Source of the DNA: Ascaphus truei
Lineage: Eukaryota > Chordata > Amphibia > Anura > Ascaphidae
Reading direction: 5' to 3'
Length of the DNA: 64,000 nt
Assembly (NCBI GenBank): GCA_036426205.1
Contig: CM071568.1
Location: 233,682,330 to 233,746,329 of the forward strand
The position numbers were made by a program, and so were the translations under genes. Every line of letters begins with the position of its first letter. Position 1 is the stretch's first letter. The notes beneath the pieces are model-generated. The model worked only from the letters and a program-made list of their open reading frames with translations, was not told where the DNA came from and ran no database searches. Shown here piece after piece: positions 45,251 through 57,260 of the stretch.

Positions 45251-46310
45251 AAACAGGGAGGAGTATTTTAGATAGGGAAAGGAGTCATCCCTGCTCAACC
45301 TTAATGTTCATAAGTATATAATTAAGATGGTGGTGCAGTGGGAAAGAACAGATATATTTACAAAAAAGTGATCAAGAGGTGATCACCAAAAAGGTTCCCA
45401 TTATATTGCACTCAGCCTATAAATTCCTAATGATTCAACAGTAGGTGTCCCGATTGGCATTGTATGTGCAAAACACCAAGGAGGTAAGTACAATGAAAAA
45501 ATGAAAATAATAAAATTTTATTAAACTCTTCTATCAAAAAAAACCCACTCTAAAAAATATTAAAATCTTGCCTCTATGTTACACAGTGTGTGCTGTTTAC
45601 TCCATTAGTGTCCAATAGTGCTTGTGTCAGAAAACACTCTAGATACCAAATTGACTCCAGGTGCTAGTAATGCAGAGGTTAGTGAACACCCTAATCATGG
45701 GTGTACATTTCAATCTTGGTTTCCCTATCTGAAACAAAATGTTCATGTGTTGATCTACACACTTTGCAACAGTTCACAGTGCATTGATGTCTGTGATACA
45801 AACACAGCACCAGTTAATACTGTAGGTCAAGCAGTGCTGTTAAAGTTATACACTTGTGAATCCTGTAGGTAAATGTTACTCATGACATGGAGTGTATCTA
45901 ATTATTGCACTCTCATAGTGCCTTTCAATATATAAGGATCACTGTCTACCACCATAGATAGCAAGTCATATAAGCAAACATACACATATAGATACAAGTC
46001 TGTTTCAGACCCAAGCCTATCTTGAATAGTTCAAAGCGGCTCTAATGGATAACGTTAGTTGCGGCTCAGAAACACAGCCAATCCACGTGCATCAAACAAG
46101 GGTTAATACCCTCTATGTATATATATACACAAGTCCCAGTGCCTCAGTAGATAATAGCTAAGTATACACATAAGTAGAAAATTAGAGCCATACACCATAT
46201 TCCTCTGCGTCTACGGTCTGCATCTAGCGTTTGATCAGCATGTTGTTCAGCACACTGTGTGAGCAAGTTCCTCCAAACTGGCTGACGTCATCTGTAGTTG
46301 CGTCGCTGAC

Positions 46311-46356
46311 TGTCCGACAGCCGTTTCGTGTCGTAAACCGGCACTTCTTCAGGGGG
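46311..46356 (-). ncRNA. Hammerhead ribozyme motif, core intact
   Basis: On the minus strand: a C-run, CTGAAGA (46,352-46,346), stem II beginning GTG and closing CAC (46,344-46,328), GAAA (46,327-46,324), ACGGCTGT in the stem III position (46,324-46,317; palindromic with a G-U pair), C at the cleavage position (giving the favoured GTC triplet), then GG. Confidence 0.7.
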
Positions 46357-47279
46357 GGAGGAGTGTGCCTGCATCGCAAAACGAAATCTCTACATTTATA
46401 CCTCTCCTGGGGGTGGGGCTAAGGGTTACAGCTGATGTGTATTCTTCCCCCCATTCCGTTTTAGCCTAGAGGAGTTACGTATCTGCCTCTTAAAGGTATA
46501 GCACCTTATTTTAGTGCCTATTTGTATTTCAATGAATTGTGCAGTTCCAGGATAAGTGTTGCTTGCTTGAGGGAGTATAGTGGGAAGGATGTTAGTTGAC
46601 ATGTATCTCAGGATAAATGGATTGGTTCTCATAGATGGGTCACAGAGTCTATTATGTGTGCTGCAAGTATGTTGGTATGTAGGATTGAAAACTTGCTAAA
46701 CGGGCTGCCCATAAGGTCAATACAGCCCTTCTAATTTAACATATTTAAGTCTTACTATCGACTGGTGATCAGAGGGATGCAATGGGATGCAATGGGGGTT
46801 GATTCCAGCCTATATACAAGATGAAATAATAGACCTTCATTCAGCCCCAAAGGCTCTGAGTATTTAGTATAAAAGCCATTTGCATTCTATCGAAGTAAGT
46901 GTCTGTTACAATCCACGGCTCAATACGTAAAAATCAGGTACACACTGTCTCGAGACATGTCAATGGTATCCATAAGGGAATTGTAAAGTCTTACAATTTG
47001 CAGGCATTGAACAAATACCCTGGGACCCCGCAAAGGATTGGAACGATATTTATTGCAGAAAGAATGCAAATGGATTTTTAAATTAAAAACTCAGAGTCCT
47101 TTGGGGCTGAATGAAGGTTTTATTTTTTCACCTTTTATATAGCCTACAATCAACCCAGAGCATTTCTTTGATCCCCTCTATAGTGGAACTAATACGCTAC
47201 ATTTTTTAGTAGGGCTGTATTGACCTTGGGCAGCCCGCTCAGCAGTTTCCAATCCTACACCTAACATATATACTGTTAC

Positions 47280-47317
47280 ATTAAGAAGTGCCGGTTTACG
47301 ACCGAAACAGCTGTCGG
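47280..47317 (+). ncRNA. Hammerhead ribozyme relic, mirror copy
   Basis: In the plus-strand arm: ATTAAGA where CTGAAGA is expected (47,280-47,286), stem II region, GAAA (47,304-47,307), the perfect 8-nt palindrome ACAGCTGT (47,307-47,314), C, then GGG. Two core positions are mutated here, while the other arm keeps them. Confidence 0.6.
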
Positions 47318-48404
47318 GCAGTCAGGCGACGCAACTACAGATGACGTCAGCCAGTTTGGAGGAACTTGCCTCACACAGTGTGCTGAACAACATGCTGATC
47401 AAACGCTAGATGCAGACCTTAGACGCAGAGGAATATGGTTGTATGGCTCTAATTTTCTACTTATGTGTATACTTAGCTATTATCTACTGAGGCACTGGGA
47501 CTTGTGTATATATACACATAGAGGGTATTAACCCCTTGTTTGATGCACAGTGGATTGGCTGTGTTTCTGAGCCGCAACTAACGTCTATCCATTAGAGCCG
47601 CTTTAGAACTATTCAAGATAGGCTTGGGTCTGAAACAGACCTTGTATCTATATGTGTATGTTTGCTTATATGACTTGCTATCTATGGTGGTAGACAGTGA
47701 TCCTTATATATTGAAAGGCACTATGAGAGTGCAATAATTATTGATACACTCCATGTCATTGAGTAACATTTACCTACAGGATTCACAAGTGTATAACTTT
47801 AACAGCACTGCTTGACATACAGTATTAACTGTTGCTGTGTTTGTATCACAGACATCAATGCACTGTGAACTGTTGCAAAGTGTAGCATCATACACATGAA
47901 CATTTTGTTTCAGATAGGGAAACCAAGATTGAAATGTACACCCATGATTAGGGTGTTCACTAACCTCTGCATATACTAGCACCTGGAGTCAATTTGGTAT
48001 CTAGAGTGTTTTCTGACACAAGCACTATTGGACACTAATGGAGTAAACAGCACACACTGTGTTAACAATAGAGGCAAGATTTTTAATATTTTATTAGAGT
48101 GGGTTTTTTTGATAGAAGAGTTTAATAAAATTTTATTATTTTCATTTTTTCATTGTACTTACCTCCTTGGTGTTTTGCACTAACAATGCAACTCTGGGAC
48201 ACCTACTGTTGAATCATTAGGAATTTATAGGCTGGGTGCAATATAATGGGAACCTTTTTGGTGATCACCTCTTGATCACTTTTTTGTAAATATAAACAGG
48301 GAGGAGTCACAGATCTCCAAATAATTGTTTACCATTTAAAATCTACACCTGCAACCCTTGTAAACTCAAACCTAGGCACACTTCACTATTCATATTTGTA
48401 TGTG

Positions 48405-49225
48405 TAACGGGTTTTCTGGCCTAGCCGGACCCACCCAATCTCACATTGGCCCCTGTGGTCTAACCAGTCCCCATTACAATGTACTGTCTGGTGGTGCACC
48501 TGTTGGCAACAGGACTCCTGAGTCTCCCGCATGATGTTATGTGGGGATTGCCAACCCAGAAAGGCAGCTGAGGTAGTGTGCTTGAGTCCTACCTATGTCC
48601 AGTGCAGCGCCTCCACCTCATCAGGATCCCAGCGTCCGCTTGTGGATGGTCCTGGTGAGGAACTCCTCTGTGGTGCACTCCTCTGTGTAATCACTCCACA
48701 CTTACACACGAGGGTATGAGTTAACAAGATCATCTTTATTGACTTGCGGCGGGCCAGCTGCCCCTCACAGTGGGTGTACTTAGCCTCTCATGTTCACCGC
48801 ACTTCCCCTTGAAAGGTGTCCTTCCCCAATTAGGTGGATTCCCGATCTCCCCTTAGGGAGATATTCCCTGTGCCAGGTCCCTGGTCACAGTATCATGAGC
48901 TGTCTCCTCCCAAGCCTGCACTCAGACTTGCTCATTGTCTCATAACCTCTTACATAATCTTCCAACAGCTTAGCAACAACTTCTGAACCATACTTCAGAC
49001 TCTCTGCAGCAACACTAACTTTTAGCAGTGCTGTGCCTTATGTATCCTCTGGGGGCTGGCACAACTCTGACATCACTAATCATGGATTCAGAGCATGTGA
49101 CCACTCCCATCCATACATAGGGCACCTCACCAGGGTGTGAGGGCAAATCTCCATAATTACTGCTGGCATGCCCATAACTTACCAGGCCTTACTGTCAGCA
49201 GGAGTGATGACTGTAGCCATTTTAC
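48405..49225. mobile_element. Candidate solo LTR (0.8 kb)
   Basis: Starts TGTAACGGGTTTTC and ends AGCCATTTTACA; flanks GTATG and GCATG agree at 4 of 5 positions. It shares GTGCAGCGCCTCCAC with the block at 8.6-9.8 kb and its start resembles TGTAACGGTGTTTC at 55,391. No coding sequence. Ends are tentative. Confidence 0.4.
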
Positions 49226-49369
49226 AGCATGGTTACATATGCATGTGAGGTGGGTCTGGGTTTGCGCTTACATGGGGTTGTGTGTGTACTGTATGGATAT
49301 TAAAGTTTATCACAAAAAACATTCTATCCGTCTGCTTGTAACATTGTCTACCAGAGAGAAGATCAATAC

Positions 49370-50170
49370 ATTTCAATTGTACAGCATGTGTAAGTGCTTA
49401 GTCGATCTCAGAATCTCTACTATAACCCCTCTGACTAAACCTCTCACATTGTTCTTGTAAGGCCTTGTCCAACTGTTTCTTATCACTCACAAATCTTACT
49501 ATTAATAATTTAATAATAATAATTATTATTTAATAATCTAGAATTTAGAGTAGGGTAAACAACTCTTCAATGGTACTTGACGAAATATGGAAGCGTGTAA
49601 ATATATGTTTCTATCCATAGGTTTCCTATAGGTATTTGGATTATACCTGACTTCAACATTGGAAATCAGACTCCAACTAAAGGAAAATATAATTTTAGAC
49701 TTTATATTATAAATATCCTCTACAAACTGCATTAACTCACTGTCTGTCCCCTGACAAACCGTAGTACTACATCTTCCACAACATCTTTCATGTTTGTAAA
49801 GCCTATGTGTATAAACATACCTCACCTCATACACCTCCATAAAAATGTTGCCCATTAAGGAATCCATATTACTTCCATGGCTGTCCCATGTCTCAAAAAA
49901 ATATTCTTGCTCAATTCAAAACACATGTATGCAAGACCACATCCAAAAGTAACAACAAACATTCAGTAGGTGTATGCCCTTTATGAAATGCTTTAATGGT
50001 ATCCACAATCCCCTGTCTTCCTTCATCATGGGGGATATTGTTATACAAAGAAGTCAGATCAAACGCAACCAGGAATTCACTATTACAATCTCTCCCATGT
50101 ATGCAAGTTTATTTAAAAAATCTGCAATATCTAAAGGATGGATCGTAAGCAGAAAAAGATAACGAAATTG
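49370..50170 (-). pseudogene. Degenerate PLE reverse transcriptase
   Basis: On the minus strand, across several frameshifts: motif A FLVAFDLTSLYNNIPHDEG (about 50,090-50,030), KAFHKGHTPTECLLLLLD, then RHGTAM. The frame 49,867-49,538 reads GTDSELMQFVEDIYNIKSKI and VRYNPNTYRKPMDRNIYLHA, a PLE subfamily different from the others. DKKQLDKALQEQC and RFSQRGYS follow down to about 49,370. Motif C (DD) and the GIY-YIG domain are not seen. Confidence 0.8.
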
Positions 50171-52245
50171 TTACAATGGTTGCCTCAACAAGACTTTTTT
50201 GAGAGTGTGCACGTATATTTAATTTTTTGTATTGCTTAGTTTAAAAAACTACCAAAAATGTATTATGAAATAAAATACTATAGACAGCAAAATGCCCTTC
50301 ACTTTATTTCTAAGTATAGACTTTAATTACAAGCAGTACATAATTTGTAAATTTTTCATGAATGCTACCTTTTAATTTCCACTTTGGAAATAAAATATTT
50401 ATGTAGAAGAATATTCTGCAAAGAAAATTAAATTATCTAGAGAATTGTTACAAAGCTACAGAAGTTAAATAAAGCCAGCATAATATGTATTTTATTTAAA
50501 TGGTTAATATAATAACCCATCTTATATTTAAACCTACATTAAGTTGGTTGGGAAACTGCTGGCAGCATAGCATTAGTCAATGCTATTATTTTTGCTGAAT
50601 AGAATGATCTCTTCTTACACGTATTTTGTACATATTTTCAAATTCAACACACCAGAAGTGGTTTCTGGTTTGTTTTTTACATTAAACCCTCATTATAAAA
50701 CTGGAAATATGTATACTCACATGTATTCTCATTATACTCACGTAAATAGTATTGTAGTGACACTAGTCCAAAGTAATTACAATCAAAACAAAAATTAAAT
50801 GTGTTATTGATATTAAATTGACACAAGGAAGGAATTAATGAAGCCTCAAGAGTGGGTATCGGAGCTTGATATATATAACTGCCATTCAAGTTAATGGTAG
50901 TTACCGTCAATCGAACAACAAAACCCGTTAGCGGAGTTTTCATTAATCCCCTGCCCCCCAAGAAATACATTTACAACATGTGGCAATGCATCAAGGATCT
51001 TTGAATCTATTTTGACTGTTTTATCTTGCAACTTTGGGAGTGAAATGAGAAAAATGATTGAGGAATTACTTATTACATTGTATAATGTTATCTGGGTCCA
51101 TCAATTTTTTTCTAAGTGACAATAAAGCATTTAACTTCTGGGGAAATACACTCTTCTGACTACCGCTCTCAAATGAGTAATATGATAATCAGATTTCATG
51201 CAACTTGCTGCTTTGTATTTTTAATACATGGTCCCCTTATTTTGTTGAGCACTTACCCTCAGATTTATTAAGCTCTTTTATGTGATAACACACTTGATCT
51301 GGTGTCAACTCTTATTGACTTGAATGGGAGTTAGCACTGAATTAGGTGCGTAACCCATAACAGATTGAGGAATCTCCACCTTAATGTCAGACAATAATTA
51401 TGAATGAAAAGAACAGGAAATGCGAAATTAAAGGCGATAGGAGATGGCTTTTGATTTCATAACACACGACCATTCAAATGACACTAAAATGTTCCCAGCA
51501 CTCAAATAGAGAAGCAAAGAGTAAATGGATCAGCCAAAGGAAATTTTTAATGATACACGTATGATGCACACAATGGTCAACCAGGGACCAAAAAGAGCAC
51601 TATGTACTACTGTAGGGCAGGGGAAAAGACAGGGAAGGGGGGGAGAGACAAGGGGGGGGGGAGGAAACATGGGGGGAGTTAAAAGTCCTACTCTCCCACA
51701 AGACCATTCAAGTTTTGGCAGATTGCCCCTTCCATTTACCAGCCACTCACTTTCTGGTATAAAAAAAACTGCACATCTGAACCCATCCTGATAAATTTAT
51801 AGACACGAAATACAAATCCAAGTGGAGGGTGCTCAGAGAGCTAGGGAATAAAGGACCAATGAGCTGGAACTGACTGGAAAGGATCCTGAACAAATAAGAC
51901 TTCAACATTTTTTTATTCAGATTGTTAAAGATTTTAAGACAATACACTTTTTGGTGTTCTGAAGTATCTGTCAACATTTATTGGGCAATATTTTGGGTGG
52001 AACAATTTATCAACAGCAAATATTAGTTAGGAAAAATGGTGAACAAACAAAAAGGCCCTTAAATTGATATTTGGGGTTATTTTGAATACCAGACATTTTT
52101 ATTTATAGTCTTACATTTAGGTAATTTTCATTCAAAGGCCACTTTAATCAAATTTTTTTGTATTAACCATCGCTAATAAGTAAACTTGTAAGGTTTGCCA
52201 ATTAATTTCCACACCTAACATAAGGCCTTACAACCTCCTTCCATA
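50171..52245. other. No recognised gene; G-rich tract
   Basis: AT-rich except for a G-rich, purine-rich tract at 51,610-51,680 with runs of 7-9 G. No protein-like frame. Confidence 0.45.
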
Positions 52246-52249
52246 TTAC

Positions 52250-53130
52250 TGTTGGAACTACCATCATTCACCCAGTAGCACAAGCACGCTGCATAGGGGT
52301 CACTCTAGACTCCTCTCTCACATTCTCCTTTCACATTCAAAACGTCTAAAACCTGTCGCTTTTTCTTTTGCAATATTACATAGATTCGCCCTTTCCTCTG
52401 TTGCTCGACTGCTAAAACTCTGACTCAGGCCCTCATTTTCTCCCGTCTTGACTACTGTAACCTCCTGCTGTCCGGCCTTCCTGCCTCTCACATGTCCCCC
52501 CTACAATTTATCCTAAACGCTGCTGCCAGAATCACTCTGCTTTTCCTAAATCAGTCTCAGCGTCTCCCCTGCTGAAATCACTCTCTTGGCTTCCTATCAA
52601 ATCCCGTATCACACATGCAATTCTCCTCCTCACTTTTAAAGCTTTACAGTCTTCTGCCCCTACTTACACCTCATCCCTAATTTCTCGCTATGCACCATCC
52701 CGATTCTTGCGTTCTACTCAAGGATGTCTTCTCTCACCTCTGGAATGCCCCTCCCCTCGCTACCCGACTAGCACCCACTCTATCCATCTTTAAGACCCAC
52801 CTTAAGACACACTAGCTTAAAGAAGCATATGAGTAGCACCGTAGATATTACTAGACACATGATACATAAAGCTTGGCCCCTGCAGAAGCACCTACCAAAA
52901 TGCCCTCCTACTGTTTCTGTACGTTCCTCCTACCTACCAATTAGATTGTAAGCTCCTCGGAGCAGGGACGCCTCTTCCTAAATGTTATGTTTGTCTGAAG
53001 CACTTATTCCCATGACCTGTTATTTATATTTATTTATTATTTGTTATTTATATGATTACCATGTGTATTACTACTGTGAAGCGCTATGTGAATTAATGGC
53101 GCTATACAAATAAAGACATACAATACAATA
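52250..53130 (+). pseudogene. L2/CR1-type LINE, RT C-terminus and 3' tail
   Basis: With frameshifts the plus strand reads GVTLDSSLTFSFHI, then AAARIT-type, KSVSAS and SWLPIK-type sequence, then SLISRYAPSRFLR and CPSPRYPTSTHSI, as in the distal RT region of L2-like LINEs. It ends with TGTAAGCTCC...CTGTGAAGCGCTATG and GGCGCTATACAAATAAAGA, the classic 3' tail shared with related SINEs (9.8 and 18.9 kb carry its complement). It is 5'-truncated and broken. Confidence 0.75.
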
Positions 53131-53529
53131 CAAGAGGCTCCTCTCTGAAGATTAAAACACATGATATAACATACAGTACCAGCAGAAAATAACGATAGTA
53201 GTATATCTTTTGATAAATAGAATTATATTGAGAAGAGAGCCAAGTACAAATCAAGAGAGCATTCATTCAAAATTAAATTTATAAAAACACAACTGTGAAC
53301 TACAATGGGGCAAAACCTGTTTGAGACGAGTAGAGTAAAATCAATTGGAACAACTCAAGTTGGAAGATGTGCTGGAAATGATTAATTAAAATACACATTT
53401 GAAGTGGTTTTTGTTAATTGCATGAACTGTGTTGTAAACAAAGAAGGTTCCCTAAACTTTTTACTTCACTATTGTTTTAATTTATTATTTTATTAAACTG
53501 AATCTAAAAACAACTGCTCTTTTGCGATA
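53131..53529. other. No recognised gene or element
   Basis: AT-rich spacer between the LINE tail and the hAT-like element. Confidence 0.4.
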
Positions 53530-53774
53530 ACCTACAGCACTGGTTTTCAACCTTTATTTTTGGTTAGGGAACCCCAACATTCAATTTTGAAATTCTGAGG
53601 AACCCCAATTCTCGCACCCTGTCTCTTGTCCCTCCATTGCCTCATCTCTCTGCCCCCCCCCCACCGTTGTCCAGTCTCTCCCCCCTCCCGTCACTCCCGT
53701 CTCTCTCCACCCTCACTCTTCTCCTTAATCTCCTTCTCCCCCTCACTTTTTCCCCTTGCGAGCGTGCACGCACT

Positions 53775-54071
53775 CTCCCTCTTACACACACTCTCCCACA
53801 CACACTCACATTATAATCTCCCACTTACACACATTCTCTCTCAATTACACACACACACACTCCCACACACACACACTCCCACTTACAGTAGACACGAACA
53901 TTCGCACTTACACAAACTTACACACACACACAGACTCCCACTTACTTACACACACACTTTCCCACTTTCACACAAACACACACTCTCCCACTTACACACA
54001 CACGCACACTCACACTTACACAAACTTAAACACACAGACACTCCCACTTACTTACACACACACTCTCCCAC

Positions 54072-54121
<50 letters not shown>

Positions 54122-54129
54122 ACAAACAT

Positions 54130-54165
<36 letters not shown>

Positions 54166-54205
54166 CCACTTAATACACACACACTCCCACTTAATACACA
54201 CACTC
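53775..54205. repeat. (CA)n-rich microsatellite array
   Basis: Interrupted CA/CTCCCACTTA repeats, with near-pure (CA)n at 54,074-54,119 and 54,130-54,163. The long open frames here in several phases are artefacts of the repeat. Confidence 0.95.
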
Positions 54206-54639
54206 TTACCTGCTGTCTGGACCTGTTCAGGAGTGAAGCACTTGGATTGTGTTCCTCCCCTCCCTCCCTGAGAGAGTGCATGCTGACCAGAGCAGGTAGA
54301 GAGAAGAAAAGCAGTGAACTGCCGGCTGCTGCTTGTGATGAATCACGAGCCGCGTGCCCGCACTCACCCACGGCCCATCCTGACACCCGCGGACGGCCCC
54401 CCGCACTGTCATGCCCCCCGCACTGTCGTTCCCCCTCACACGCCACCTCACACACGCGCAGGGCTTCCCCCGCTGGAGCTGCGCCCTCCACTAGCGTGTG
54501 CGCATGCGCAGACCCCACATCATGGGATTGGATACTGGTTGCGTCACGCGTCATCAGCGGTGACGCGCGCGAGTGATGTGTCAAGAGAGCTCATTAGCTC
54601 CATCTCTTACAGCTGTCTCTCCCCATCCACCCTATCACC

Positions 54640-55155
54640 GGACCCTACGGAAGCTGCACCTCTGCTCCACCCCCTGGGGGATTGGCCGGTGCCTCCTATA
54701 TATGCTCAGCTGTGCCACAGGCACATTGGCTGAGCATAGACTCACGTTACACTTTGTTTGCCTCTGCTTATCCTGCCTTGTTCCTGTCCTGTTGCCTTGT
54801 TCCTAGTTCTGATCTCCTGTGTACTGACCTGCCTTGTCTTTGGACTTCTCGTTATCTGGAATACTGATCTTGGCTTTTCCTGGCTCTCCGCTACTCTCCA
54901 ACCCTGACACTGGCTTTGAACTTCGACAATCCTCCTCTCTCCAACCCTGACCTTGGCAATAGTAACTTCTACACTCTGGACCTCTCCTGCATTGGACCCG
55001 GCAAGTATAACATTTACTCTGATCTCTACTACCCTAGACCCGACTAACAAGACCATCCTACTTTCCGGATGGGGTCTTGTGTTTGTGGCTGGTGTCTGCC
55101 TATTCCCATCTCAGCACAGGGGTCTCGTCTAGTTTGTGGCGAGCACAGCGTGACA
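54640..55155 (+). repeat. LTR-like segment inside the hAT-like element
   Basis: The tract has CCTGCCTTGTTCCTGTCC and CTCTCCAACCCTGA-type phrases and ends GCGAGCACAGCGTGACA. It matches the complement of the solo LTR at 6348-7093. The left boundary is unclear, and no TSD was found. Confidence 0.5.
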
Positions 55156-55390
55156 CTGCTGTTGCTTAGCTTGGGAGTCGCCGGGTCACTGCTGCTTGGG
55201 GTGCCGCCGCGCCACCTGTACTGGGACAGCTGTGAGAGTTGTCCTGGCTCTCACCCTTTGGCGGCCGCAGAACCCCTGAGGGGTGCTTGCAGAACCCCGG
55301 TTGAAAACCACTGACCTACAGTATCTAGCCGTAAAGGGGCAGGTCCTCCATGCTGCACTATCAGTTAATTGCAGTGACATCTTTCATTAG

Positions 55391-56707
55391 ATGTAACGGT
55401 GTTTCCCCCACCCTCTGGGAGATGCCCCTCTTACTCGGCGTGTAGTAGTGCTGAGTACCTATTGACTCACAGAAGCTCTGAGATTCTGCCGTTGTTGTTG
55501 GGGAAGACAGGACAGGCTTTAATGGTGATAGCTGATTCTTTTTCACTCTTGGTTCAGCGCCTCCATCTCTCGCAATCTCCAGGAGTGCTGGAGAAAATCC
55601 ATACGGTAGAACTCTCTGACACTCCCCCTGATAGATTGCAGACTCAGGCCGGAGTATATTTTATAACCGGAACTGTCTTTATTGGCAGCGGCACAGCATA
55701 CACAGCATAATCTGCATACTCTGGATTCCAGCCTTTTGATGGTCCCTGGACTCAATCCCAAGGCATGGGCCCCAAAGGTTGGTCCTTGCTCTTCCCCTAC
55801 TCTGTGATGGAGCAGGAGATATGGTCCTCACTCCCACTCCCTTAAGGGAGGGGATGGAAGTGACAGAGCCCTGTGCACCTCTTCTGTGGGACCAGTCTCT
55901 CTCAGGGAAGAGGCACGCAGGTGATAAATAAGGACATAATTATAAAGTTAAGAACCCATGAACAATTATACATATGTAGCACTTTCTCCCCCACCCTAAG
56001 AGAACCTACAAGCTACTACACACATACATGGTGCTACCTGTGAAGAACAGGGGATATTGAGGTCTGTCTGCGATGGTAAGGAGACAGGGACAGGCTTTGG
56101 GTTTTATCAGTACTTATTTACAGTGCCTCCAGCCCCATGGAACTAAGACATGGAATAAGACTAGGGAACTCCCTAAGGGGCACACATATACACATACCTC
56201 CTTGCACATACAATAGTGAAGTCTCCAAGCAGTTGTATGTCACTTGGTATTTTTTATTCAGGGTATGCACTCTAGGTGTCACACAGCGATACTTCACAGC
56301 ACAGGCACAGACATCTGGATGGTACACACCCCATGGTGTTCTGGAGTGTGGGCCCATTATGGTATTCTTCCCAAGCAAAGCTCACGGGAACAGACCTTTC
56401 CCGCAATTGGAGGGACATATAGTTCCAGCTCCTAACTCTGCAGTAGTCAGGGCTAAAATGGACACTGACTATAGTTTGCATGCTGCCTAAGTGAACTTCC
56501 AGAAGGGGGTGGGCTCATGACATAAGAACTACAGCGATAAGCCTCTGTCTCTCTGTCCATGAGTCACCACCTCCTTCCTTCAGCTACACACAGGAGCAGC
56601 ATTAAGGGGGGTCAAATGCCCACAGATTTAACTCTGCCCTGCCTGTATTAACAGGGGCTTACAGACAGAGCAGGGGATAGCAGGAACAGATGACTACATC
56701 CGCTACA
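55391..56707. repeat. LTR-like block
   Basis: It begins TGTAACGGTGTTTC and could end CCGCTACA, but the 5-bp flanks do not match. It shares CACTCCCTTAAGGGAGGGG with the 4.3-kb block and TTCAGCGCCTCCA with those at 8.7 and 48.6 kb. No gene. Confidence 0.35.
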
Positions 56708-56929
56708 CATACTGTATAATAACACTTTATTAAATTTAATATAATAATATAAATAGAAAAATATTGCATAAATGTAATAAAAAAGCCAACAACTTGGCTA
56801 TGGCAAAAATCGAACTCTATAATGGATATGGAGAGACACTGATGTACTCAACCAAAAGGAATAAGAAAGTGCAAATGGACAAAGAAATGTTAACATTAAT
56901 AGAGGAATGCACCCAAATCTATGTCAACA

Positions 56930-57260
56930 TTGTGACCAAAGGGAACTAATGTTTTAACGGCATGTATCCATCTGGTTTCTAGTTTGGAAATAGCATTTAT
57001 TGTATCCCCTCCTCTCCAGTTATTAGGTAATTTATCAATCCCTATACATATAATACCTGCAGGATTGCAATTGTGTCATTCTAGAAAATGCTTGGATAAA
57101 TTATGTTGTGTAAATCCCTTTTTTAGATGTTAGTGATATGTTCAGCAATTCTTAATTTTAATGTCCTTGTTGTGTGCCCTATATATTGTTTTTTACAGGG
57201 GCACTGAACAAGGTATATAATGTTAGTGGAATGATAAATTATTATAGTTGCCTTTTATAA
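56930..57260 (-). pseudogene. PLE GIY-YIG endonuclease fragment
   Basis: The minus strand encodes NIIYLVQCPCKKQYIGHTTR and LKLRIAEHITNI, then after frame breaks HNCNPAGIICIGIDKLP, NNWRGGDTINAISKLETRW and VKTLVPFGHN. It is a complete GIY-YIG domain outline with scattered stops. No RT is attached. Confidence 0.85.

Larger units (their letters stand above)
45265..48293. mobile_element. Head-to-head PLE inverted dimer (3.0 kb)
   Basis: Bounded by the 14-bp duplication AAACAGGGAGGAGT (45,251-45,264 and 48,294-48,307). The arms pair 45,352-46,345 with 47,280-48,293 almost throughout, and a weaker inverted match continues inward to about 46,870/47,080. Near the centre both arms encode the PLE C-terminus: on the plus strand RYLLQKECKWIFKLKTQ then PLGLNEG (about 47,040-47,115), and on the minus strand a matching CKWLLY and PLGLNEG. 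Each arm then runs outward through a hammerhead region to the element's 3' end. The left arm has ~87 extra bp beyond the match. Two short frames in the arms (45,618-45,872 and 47,770-47,982) are mirror images and not independent genes. Confidence 0.9.
53538..55313. mobile_element. hAT-like non-autonomous DNA element
   Basis: 1,776 bp, starting CACTGGTTTTCAACC and ending GGTTGAAAACCACTG (14 of 15 matching inverted ends). A perfect 8-bp duplication ACCTACAG flanks it (53,530-53,537 and 55,314-55,321), the TSD length of hAT transposons. The subterminal phrase AGGAACCCC recurs inverted near the right end. There is no transposase; the interior is filled by a long CA-rich tract and an LTR-like segment, so it has grown by expansion and insertion. 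Confidence 0.88.

Noticed and set aside
45618..47982. Two similar 70-84-codon frames as a gene pair
   Set aside because: They are mirror copies within the inverted arms of the PLE dimer, downstream of the PLE stop and hammerhead, so they are untranslated 3' sequence.
45265..48293. Foldback-type DNA transposon
   Set aside because: The arms contain PLE C-terminal coding sequence and hammerheads, and the TSD is 14 bp, which fits retrotransposition.
53626..54584. Long overlapping open frames on both strands (up to 316 codons)
   Set aside because: They are translations of CA-rich and CT-rich repeats (His-Thr or Val-Cys runs) and carry no domain.
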